DNA of 6,143 nt, from assembly GCA_012514785.1 (NCBI GenBank), contig JAAYZP010000279.1, positions 1 to 6,143 on the forward strand, read 5' to 3'. This document shows positions 1 to 4,650 of the stretch, one piece after another (positions within the stretch are counted from its first letter, which is position 1; each line of letters starts with the position of its first letter). A model generated the notes under the pieces. The model was not told where the DNA came from, did not search any database, and saw only the letters and a list, made by a program, of their open reading frames with translations. The stretch comes from Propionibacterium sp. GTDB lineage: Bacteria > Actinomycetota > Actinomycetes > Propionibacteriales > Propionibacteriaceae. Both the position numbers and the translations under genes were made by a program.

Positions 1-12
1 GAAATCGCGCCC

Positions 13-34
13 TCACCGCAGACCACGACGGTGA
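13..34 (-). promoter_or_regulatory. Expression-platform hairpin of the B12 riboswitch
   Basis: A perfect 6-bp inverted repeat (TCACCG and CGGTGA, 10-nt loop) begins about 20 nt after the B12 box on the minus strand. The bases visible after it are not a clean run of U, so it may sequester a ribosome site or form a kissing partner rather than an intrinsic terminator. Its 3' arm contains CUGCGGU (21-15), exactly complementary to ACCGCAG (107-101) inside the aptamer. That would allow mutually exclusive folds. The assignment is inferred from position and complementarity, and the region is cut by the window edge. Confidence 0.45.
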
Positions 35-44
35 ATTGATCGGG

Positions 45-175
45 TGATCCTGGGCGGGCATTCCGGCTCCGAGTGGGTACTCGTCACGGCTGCGGGTCAG
101 CTGCGGTTTTGCACCGCATTCCCCCGTTCCGGGATCTGGTCCGTACGCTATCAGACCTGCTTCGAGGGCAGATCG
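45..175 (-). promoter_or_regulatory. Cobalamin (B12) riboswitch aptamer
   Basis: Read on the minus strand, this leader carries the conserved cobalamin aptamer core. A GGGGGAA segment (about 125-119) leads into a perfect 5-bp hairpin GCGGU/ACCGC (117-113 with 107-103). Next comes GCUGACCCGCAGCCGUGA (101-84), close to the family consensus GCUGuCCCCGCAaCUGUgA, with a GCUG/CAGC stem. A short hairpin CGAGU/ACUCG (83-70) follows, then a B12-box variant GAGCCGGAAUGCCCGCC (69-53). A possible closing helix pairs GAUCUG (172-167) with CAGGAUC (51-45, one bulge). The outer limits are approximate because the peripheral helices vary in this family. The riboswitch senses a cobalamin and normally represses genes for B12 uptake or synthesis, or B12-independent isozymes. 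Its target lies past the left edge. The core is convincing; the ligand subtype (adenosyl, methyl or hydroxo) cannot be told. Confidence 0.88.
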
Positions 176-261
176 TCGCCCTGCCAGCCGGACGTCGTCC
201 ACCTCGGTAGCCGTCGAGGGTGGATGGGTTCAGGATCCGAGTGCGACGAATGGTCTCGGCC

Positions 262-348
262 TCAGCGCGGGTGAGGCGTAGCTCGTTTCCGTCCCATGGG
301 GCGGCGTGGTTGCGTGCGCGATGCCCGGATGTAGACCTCAGAAGTCAT
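262..348 (-). pseudogene. Remnant 5' end of a hipA-type toxin gene
   Basis: An ATG at 348 overlaps the 3' end of the HipB-like regulator gene by 11 bases. It opens a frame beginning MTSEVYIRASRTQPR and ending at a TGA after only 28 codons. As I recall the family, many actinobacterial HipA kinases start with MTSE followed by an aromatic/aliphatic stretch (Y/F, V/I) and overlap the upstream antitoxin gene in this way. The start context therefore looks like hipA while the remaining 400 or so codons are absent. A GGAGG lies about 12 nt upstream, at a long but possible spacing. After about residue 8 nothing resembles HipA, so the break is likely close to the start. The alternative is a chance 28-codon frame. 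The match is short and from memory, hence the moderate confidence. Confidence 0.4.
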
Positions 349-673
349 CGTTCGGCTCATCCTCCGGCATGACGCGTGCAGGCATCAGGGCCACTCGAGT
401 GGCGGCGCCACGGCTGGCCAGCAGCAGTTCCTCGGGGGTGTTGTAGAACAGTGGGATCCCGAGCGCCGCGCAGACGTTGAACACCGTCCCGATCGAAGTG
501 TTCGGGCTGCCATTCTCGATGTTGGAGATGGTTCGCCGGGATACGTGGACACGGTCAGCGAGCCCCTGGGCAGTGAGCCGCTGGTTGATGCGCGCTGTGC
601 GCACGTTGTGCCCCATCAACTCCAGCGCGTCGGTGGCAACTGGCTTCGTGTCGATCTTCTGGCGACCCACCAT
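338..673 (-). CDS. HipB-like XRE-family transcriptional regulator (antitoxin)
   Basis: This 111-residue protein has one helix-turn-helix of the XRE/Cro type at about residues 19-77. The positioning helix is TAQGLADRV (34-42), and the recognition helix SRRTISNIENG (45-55) carries the typical ISxIExG pattern. The GxVFxVxxALGIPLF segment (62-76) and a tail ending in acidic residues plus Phe (PEDEPNDDF) are what I expect of HipB-like antitoxins paired with HipA kinases. It should bind DNA as a dimer and repress its own promoter; the inverted repeat at 687-732 is the obvious operator. GGGAGG lies only 2 nt before the ATG at 673 but 5 nt before a GTG at 670, so translation may begin one codon later. 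Base composition is less GC-rich than in the MoxR operon, suggesting separate origin. The toxin gene that should follow looks deleted. A solitary XRE regulator with another target remains possible. Confidence 0.85.
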   Translation of the reverse strand: MVGRQKIDTKPVATDALELMGHNVRTARINQRLTAQGLADRVHVSRRTISNIENGSPNTSIGTVFNVCAALGIPLFYNTPEELLLASRGAATRVALMPARVMPEDEPNDDF

Positions 674-675
674 AA

Positions 676-681
676 CCTCCC
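676..681 (-). promoter_or_regulatory. Shine-Dalgarno of the XRE gene
   Basis: GGGAGG on the minus strand is 2 nt from the ATG at 673 and 5 nt from the GTG at 670. The spacing favours the GTG, which would remove one residue. The choice of start is therefore open by one codon. Confidence 0.5.
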
Positions 682-686
682 ATAAA

Positions 687-732
687 GGGTAATACTTCGC
701 TCACATACTACCATTTGTGTAAAGTATTGCCC
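687..732. repeat. Inverted repeat, probable operator of the XRE regulator
   Basis: The arms gggtaatactt (687-697) and aagtattgccc (722-732) are inverted copies with a single mismatch over 11 bases, separated by 24 nt. Inside the spacer a second, shorter dyad caca/tgtg (702-705 with 716-719) lies on nearly the same axis. The element is in the AT-rich stretch just upstream of the XRE gene. HipB-type proteins autoregulate through paired palindromes overlapping their promoter, so this is its likely operator. Two half-sites about three helical turns apart (35 bp from one arm to the other) would suit two dimers bound on one face of the DNA. Confidence 0.6.
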
Positions 733-786
733 ACGTGGAGTTCGCTTGGCGGGGGGATTCTGGGGACAAGTGGACTCCATGCACGA

Positions 787-1440
787 TCACCACGTCCTCT
801 CGCCTTCCCCGCCGGCGCGGGGGTCGTCGCCCATCTCGGCGTTCTGGCGCTCCTGCTGCGCCTGTTCAGCGCGCTCGGCCAACTCGTCGAGCGGGTCGCC
901 CTGGCCGTCCTTCTGCTCGTTCTCCGGTGCCGGCTGGTCGGAGACCTTCCCCGACAGCCGCTGCCGGCTCTCCGACTGCTGCTCCGCCATCGACCCTCCC
1001 GACGGCGTGAGCTCGTCGTCGGGGCACGTCGACGTCGCCAGCACCAGCAGCGCCTGCTGGTAGCGCACCGTCGCGCCGGGCAGGTCGTCGTCGTCGACCA
1101 GGGCGTCCGCGCCGCGCTCCAGGGCGGCGGACCAGTTGAGGCGGATCATGCAGTCCCGTTCGATCGGGGCCAGCAGCGCGGCGAGCTCGAAGTCGGCCGC
1201 CGAGGCGTCCCACTTCTCCTGCTCGTAGCGGGCCACGCCGCGGTTGAACGGCGCCACCCAGCGCTCGTACGGGGCCACCATGGCCGTCGAATAGTGTTCC
1301 TCGGCGCCCAGGGGATCCTCCGCGACGGCCCGGTTTCCCGCGCCCACCGACCATAGGGGCACCGCCAGGAATACCGCCACGGCCAGGAGGCCCGCGGCCA
1401 GCAGCCCGGGCAGCACGAGCCATCGCGTGCGGCGTACCAT
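787..1440 (-). CDS. Membrane-anchored TPR protein (BatC-type)
   Basis: This 217-residue protein is the last gene of the MoxR operon. A short Arg-rich N-terminus is followed by one hydrophobic span (about 7-29), which by the positive-inside rule places the remainder outside the membrane. Residues about 65-135 have tetratricopeptide character: FNRGVARYEQEKWDASAADF followed by a second amphipathic pair ending in ATVRYQQALLVL. The tail from about 140 is hydrophilic, rich in Glu, Gln and Asp, and probably disordered. Two cysteines (97 and 139) bracket the second helical unit and could form a disulfide. In Bat/MoxR operons a TPR protein typically ends the cluster and is thought to scaffold contacts with the VWA proteins. 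The ATG is chosen because it overlaps the stop of the preceding VWA gene (TGATG) and has AAGAGG 7 nt upstream (1453-1448); a longer frame reading back into the VWA gene lacks support. The TPR assignment comes from pattern, not a search. Confidence 0.8.
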   Translation of the reverse strand: MVRRTRWLVLPGLLAAGLLAVAVFLAVPLWSVGAGNRAVAEDPLGAEEHYSTAMVAPYERWVAPFNRGVARYEQEKWDASAADFELAALLAPIERDCMIRLNWSAALERGADALVDDDDLPGATVRYQQALLVLATSTCPDDELTPSGGSMAEQQSESRQRLSGKVSDQPAPENEQKDGQGDPLDELAERAEQAQQERQNAEMGDDPRAGGEGERTW

Positions 1441-2381
1441 CAGCGCACCTCTTCCAACGCCAGCCGTGCCCGGCGCGCCACGACGGCGACGTCCACTCCC
1501 AGCACCGCCGCCGCCGCCAGCGCCAGCAGCCATCCGACGCCGAACCCCGGGTCACCGGCGGCGCCGGTGCCGACCCCGGCGTGCGACGGGGCCCAGCCGG
1601 TGAGCGGGCCGGGCGCGGAGCGGTGCAGGTACGTCCCGCCGAGCTCCTCCGCGATGCTGCGCAGCCTCGACTCGTCGATCATCGACCGCTGCGCCACGCC
1701 GTCGCGGGTGACCAACTCGTCGGTGTCCACGCGCATCGCCATCACCCCGCCTTCAGCCGTGCCGTAGCCGAGCACCAGGGCGTCGTCGACGAGGCCCGCG
1801 AGTCCCGCGAACGACCGAGGCTCGGTCTCCGAGATCTGCTCGCCGTCGCCCAGGTACACCAGGTAGCGGGCCGCGGCGGGGCGCAGCCGCGCCGAGTCGC
1901 CCAGCAGCGACTCCGCCAGCGGCACACCCGCGGAGACGTCGGACCCCGTGCCGAAGCCCTCCTCGCGCCAGCCCATCGTGCGGGCGAGCGTGACCACGGC
2001 ACTCGTGTCCGTCGTCCACGGCGCCGCGATGCGCGCGTCGTTATCCGTAGTCACGACGGTGTAGCGGGCCTCGGGCATCGTCGCCACCAACTCCTCGACG
2101 TCGGCGGTGACCCCCGCCATGCGGGGCCGGCCGCCGTCGTAGTCCTGTGCCGCCATCGAGGTGGTGCGGTCGACGATCACGACGACGTCCGCGCCGGTGG
2201 GCGGCACCGGAGGCTCCTCGCCCCCGACCCGCGGCTGGAGGCTGACGCCGGCCAGCAGCAGCACCACCGCGAGCCGGGCCCACGTCGACGGCGAGCGCAG
2301 GGTGCCGCGATGCCACCACGCGATGGCCACGACCGCTGCCAGCGCCAGCCCCAGGAGCACGGGATCCGGGTCGAACCTCAC
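1440..2381 (-). CDS. VWA-domain membrane protein (BatB-like)
   Basis: This 313-residue protein has two N-terminal membrane segments (about 7-23 and 34-49), a VWA domain (about 64-260) and a C-terminal span (about 282-302) followed by a basic tail. That topology puts the VWA domain outside the membrane. The metal-ion-dependent adhesion site is recognisable as VVVIVDRTTSM, with Asp71, Thr73 and Ser75 in DxTxS form rather than the usual DxSxS. Thr145 (GFGTGSD) and Asp179 (LGDGEQ) are the likely further ligands. Such proteins bind partner proteins through a metal and are presumed targets or adaptors of the MoxR ATPase. The start is the GTG that overlaps the stop of the preceding VWA gene in GTGA, with GGAGGAG 9 nt upstream; an upstream ATG at 2450 would require a long unsupported overlap. 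It joins the TPR gene through TGATG. Confidence 0.88.
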   Translation of the reverse strand: MRFDPDPVLLGLALAAVVAIAWWHRGTLRSPSTWARLAVVLLLAGVSLQPRVGGEEPPVPPTGADVVVIVDRTTSMAAQDYDGGRPRMAGVTADVEELVATMPEARYTVVTTDNDARIAAPWTTDTSAVVTLARTMGWREEGFGTGSDVSAGVPLAESLLGDSARLRPAAARYLVYLGDGEQISETEPRSFAGLAGLVDDALVLGYGTAEGGVMAMRVDTDELVTRDGVAQRSMIDESRLRSIAEELGGTYLHRSAPGPLTGWAPSHAGVGTGAAGDPGFGVGWLLALAAAAVLGVDVAVVARRARLALEEVR

Positions 2382-3337
2382 GCCATCCCCCTCCTCCGCG
2401 CGAACGCCGCGCCGACGACGCCCACCATCGTGAGCCCCACGCCCGGCCACAGGAGGTCCTCGGCCTCCAGCCGCGCGGGCCCCTCCAGCTCGCGGCGCTG
2501 CGTCGCTTCCACCGCCTCGACGATGTCGCCCAGCGGCATGTTCGGATCCAGCAGAAGCGTGTCGCCGCCGGTCAGCCGCACCTGCTCGGTGAGTTCGTGG
2601 GTGGCGGTCACCGTGTTGTCGTTGGGCGTGATGCCGAAGACCAGCACGCCGTCATCCGCCGCCATCGCGGCCGCCTCGTCGAGGGAGTAGAGGCTCCTGC
2701 CGGAGGTCTGGTTGTCGGTGGCGAGCACGACGGTCCGGGAACGGTCGGGGTCGCCGTCGAAGCGTTGCAGGCAGCTGACAAGCCCGTCGCCGATCAGGGA
2801 GCTGCCGACGTCGCCCAGCCCCGTGCCGGGAACGCGGCGGCCGGTCATCTCCCGGGCCTCCGACGCCAGCTGTTCCCGGACGAAGGAGGCGTCGTCGGTC
2901 AGCGGGAACCCGGTCACCGCGGCGGAGTCGAACAGCACGAGCGCGAGCCGTTCGCCCTCCAGGTGCCCGGCCAACTCGCCGAACGCGCCCAGCACGTCGC
3001 GCACCACCCGCTGCATCGAGCCCGACACGTCCATGCACAGCACGACGTCGCGGTTGCTTCGCTGCGCCGACTGCGCGTCGACGTCGACGGGTCGCGCCAC
3101 CAGCATCGACACCCCCGCCGCCGCCACGGCCAGCGCCGTCGCCTCGACGACCGCCCAGCGGAGCCGGCGGCGCGCGAGTGCGCGGAACCGCGGCAGGGAA
3201 CGCAGCCGGGCAGCGGCCGCGAACGGCAACGCGCCGCCCGGTACCCGGGGCCGCCGTCGCCACAGGACGGCGATGACCGCCACCGCCGTCAGTACCAGCA
3301 GGACGAGCGCGCCCCACCACGGTTGCGTCAGCGCCAC
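2378..3337 (-). CDS. VWA-domain membrane protein (BatA-like)
   Basis: This 319-residue protein follows the BatA plan. It has a hydrophobic span at about 7-25, a basic loop, a second span at about 61-81, a VWA domain from about 95, and a C-terminal span (295-313) ending in ARRRGMA. By positive-inside logic the VWA domain is extracytoplasmic. The MIDAS is complete and canonical: VVLCMDVSGSM gives Asp103, Ser105 and Ser107, with Thr172 (VPGTGLGD) and Asp208 (LATDNQ) completing it. The protein should bind Mg2+ or Mn2+ and a partner protein. The short start at GTG 3337 is chosen because AGGAGG lies 10 nt upstream, the first span then begins at residue 7, and the overlap with the preceding gene is only 10 nt; the frame extends further upstream but over well-supported DUF4381-type coding sequence. 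The stop overlaps the next gene start. The family call is secure; the client is unknown. Confidence 0.9.
   Translation of the reverse strand: MALTQPWWGALVLLVLTAVAVIAVLWRRRPRVPGGALPFAAAARLRSLPRFRALARRRLRWAVVEATALAVAAAGVSMLVARPVDVDAQSAQRSNRDVVLCMDVSGSMQRVVRDVLGAFGELAGHLEGERLALVLFDSAAVTGFPLTDDASFVREQLASEAREMTGRRVPGTGLGDVGSSLIGDGLVSCLQRFDGDPDRSRTVVLATDNQTSGRSLYSLDEAAAMAADDGVLVFGITPNDNTVTATHELTEQVRLTGGDTLLLDPNMPLGDIVEAVEATQRRELEGPARLEAEDLLWPGVGLTMVGVVGAAFARRRGMA
2391..2397 (-). promoter_or_regulatory. Shine-Dalgarno setting the GTG start of the second VWA gene
   Basis: GGAGGAG on the minus strand lies within the 3' end of the upstream VWA gene and 9 nt before the GTG at 2381. It supports the GTGA overlap start over the in-frame ATG 69 bases further upstream. 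Confidence 0.7.
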
Positions 3338-3789
3338 GATGCCACCACCTCCTCGGATCGGGCCCCGAACGCCCCGACGTCGGGCGAGGCCGACGGGGCG
3401 AAGCACGCCTCCTGCATGTCGGTGACGAGCGCGGCGACGGGCCCCAGCCGCGGGTCGATCCGGGCCGCGGCACGGAGCTGCGCCGGGCTCGAGTAGTCGG
3501 CGTCCCCGTCGGAGGCGGTGCCGACGAAGCGCCGCACCGTCCGGCTCATTGCGCGGCACGCGGCCTGCGGGTCGTCATGGGCTGCGTCGTCGCGCAGCTG
3601 CCCGAGTGCGGCCGTTCGGAGCCGATCCAGCGAGGTGTCGGCGGCGATGGGCGCGGGCCGGAGTGCGCGCCACCTGAGTATCCCGAGCGCGAGCACCAGC
3701 AGCGCCGCGAGCGCGCACGCTGCGACGAGCGCCCACCAGTGGGGCGGGTAGTCCACCACGGGGTGGATGGGTGGGATCTCAAGCGGCAC
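3328..3789 (-). CDS. Small single-span membrane protein, DUF4381-like
   Basis: This 153-residue protein has a Pro-rich start (PLEIPPIHPVVDYPPHWW), one membrane span (about 18-38) followed by Arg-rich residues, and a mostly helical soluble part to the end. The pattern of prolines, a WW pair leading into the span and an amphipathic C-terminal domain is typical of DUF4381 proteins, which sit at this same position between DUF58 and VWA genes in MoxR operons. The basic flank after the span predicts a cytoplasmic C-terminal domain, well placed to link the MoxR/DUF58 pair to the membrane VWA proteins. The GTG at 3789 is supported by AGGAG 8 nt upstream and gives an 11-nt overlap with the DUF58 gene; a longer frame upstream would overlap that gene extensively and lacks support. 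No catalytic motif is seen. The name rests on layout and pattern rather than strong sequence identity. Confidence 0.7.
   Translation of the reverse strand: MPLEIPPIHPVVDYPPHWWALVAACALAALLVLALGILRWRALRPAPIAADTSLDRLRTAALGQLRDDAAHDDPQAACRAMSRTVRRFVGTASDGDADYSSPAQLRAAARIDPRLGPVAALVTDMQEACFAPSASPDVGAFGARSEEVVASWR
3348..3353 (-). promoter_or_regulatory. Shine-Dalgarno setting the GTG start of the first VWA gene
   Basis: AGGAGG on the minus strand, 10 nt before GTG 3337, is one of the strongest ribosome sites in the window. It rules against the long upstream extension of this frame. Confidence 0.75.
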
Positions 3790-4648
3790 GGCGCACGCTC
3801 CTGACCAGCGACAGCACCTGCGGCACCACCGGCTCGTCCGGGGCCAGGGTCGTGCTGCGGATCGAGAGCCGGGACAGCGCGGCCGAGCGGCGCGCGGCGC
3901 GGGCGGCGACGTCGGCCAGCCACTCGTCGCGCAGAGTGCGGTCCCGCAGCCGTGGGAGTGGGCGCTCGTTGTCGACGCCGAACAGGGGGTGCTCCAGGGC
4001 GGGGTCGGTGGGGTCGATGTCGGGGACCACCACCACGAGCACCTCGTGCTGCACCACCAGCCGCCGCAGCCGGGCCTCGAGGTGCGCGTCGATCTCCACG
4101 TCACCGCAGACGATCGCGACGATGCCCCGCCGCCTCGTGACGGTGGCCGCCGTGTCCAGCAGCCCGGCGAGGTCCGCGTCCGGGGACGTGGGGGTCGACG
4201 AGCGTTCCAGGGCCGTGAGCATCCGCTCGACGTGCACCGCCCGCGACGTTGGCCGGGCGCTCACCGTCGCTCCGCCGCGGTGGATGACGCCGACGTAGTC
4301 GCCGTGCGCCAGCGCGAGGCTCGCGAACGTGGCCGCCGCGTCGAGCGCCAGGTCGCGCTTCACCGTCCCCGCCGACGCCATCGCCGCCATGGCGCGCCCC
4401 GTCTGGGCGGCCAGCAGCAGCGTCGCCCGGCGCTCGGCCACGTGGCGCTTGACCAGCAGCGAGCCCCGGCGGGCGGAGGCCTTCCAGTCGATGTCGGCCA
4501 CGTCGTCGCCGCGGGCGTACTCGCGGAGGTCGTGGAACTCCAGGCTGCGGCCCGCGTTCACCGACGCGTGGACACCCTCGGCCCACCCGCCCACCTTGTG
4601 GCGGGTGGCAAGTGCCACCTGGGTCTGGATGCGCGTGAGTCTGGCCAT
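3779..4648 (-). CDS. DUF58-domain protein, MoxR partner
   Basis: This 289-residue protein has no membrane segment. The DUF58 hallmark lies at residues about 33-72: GRSLEFHDLREY, then ARGDDVADIDWKASARRG, then VKRHVAER. The part after it folds like a VWA domain in this family. However, the usual metal-site motif (Asp-x-Gly/Ser-Arg/x-x-Met) reads AAQTGRAM, so the Asp position is Gln82 and no serines remain; the protein probably does not bind a metal there. A later strand, GIVAIVCGDVEID (about 175-187), matches the second conserved DUF58 strand. DUF58 proteins are encoded directly after MoxR and are thought to act as its cytosolic adaptor. The ATG at 4648 lies 2 nt after the moxR stop and has no Shine-Dalgarno, implying that it is reached by reinitiation. 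The family is certain; the biochemical role is inferred from context. Confidence 0.92.
   Translation of the reverse strand: MARLTRIQTQVALATRHKVGGWAEGVHASVNAGRSLEFHDLREYARGDDVADIDWKASARRGSLLVKRHVAERRATLLLAAQTGRAMAAMASAGTVKRDLALDAAATFASLALAHGDYVGVIHRGGATVSARPTSRAVHVERMLTALERSSTPTSPDADLAGLLDTAATVTRRRGIVAIVCGDVEIDAHLEARLRRLVVQHEVLVVVVPDIDPTDPALEHPLFGVDNERPLPRLRDRTLRDEWLADVAARAARRSAALSRLSIRSTTLAPDEPVVPQVLSLVRSVRRAA
3798..3802 (-). promoter_or_regulatory. Shine-Dalgarno setting the GTG start of the DUF4381-like gene
   Basis: AGGAG on the minus strand sits 8 nt before GTG 3789, inside the end of the DUF58 gene. Another GTG at 3796 is only 1 nt away and out of frame, so it is not the start. Confidence 0.7.
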
Positions 4649-4650
4649 GG

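Larger units (their letters stand above)
674..786. other. Intergenic region between the MoxR operon and the XRE gene
   Basis: This is the only non-coding gap of any size within the gene block, and the only clearly AT-rich stretch. It contains the inverted repeat, an 8-bp perfect palindrome CCACGTGG (731-738), and on the minus strand a weak promoter-like pair, TGGGCA then TAGTAT, with about 17 nt between. No stem followed by a T-run was found, so the operon has no recognisable intrinsic terminator. A loose TGGAGT/ACTCCA dyad (736-741 with 774-779) with a 32-nt loop is too weak to call. Confidence 0.4.

Noticed and set aside
44..274. Small plus-strand open frame over the riboswitch
   Set aside because: It lies antisense to a structured regulatory RNA, has no ribosome site, and its translation resembles nothing.
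87..342. Minus-strand open frame reading WDGNELRLTRAEAETIRR and onward behind the XRE gene
   Set aside because: It has a plausible stretch at its centre but no start codon or ribosome site, and it runs into the riboswitch core where the sequence is structural. It could be a fragment of a deleted gene, but I cannot identify it.
736..779. Possible terminator stem TGGAGT/ACTCCA after the TPR gene
   Set aside because: The stem is only 6 bp with a 32-nt loop and no T-run on the minus strand; not credible as an intrinsic terminator.
1581..2690. Long plus-strand open frame antisense to the VWA genes
   Set aside because: Its translation is Arg/His/Gln-rich low-complexity sequence with no domain, and it lies opposite genes with clear VWA motifs. 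It is a by-product of high GC at third codon positions.
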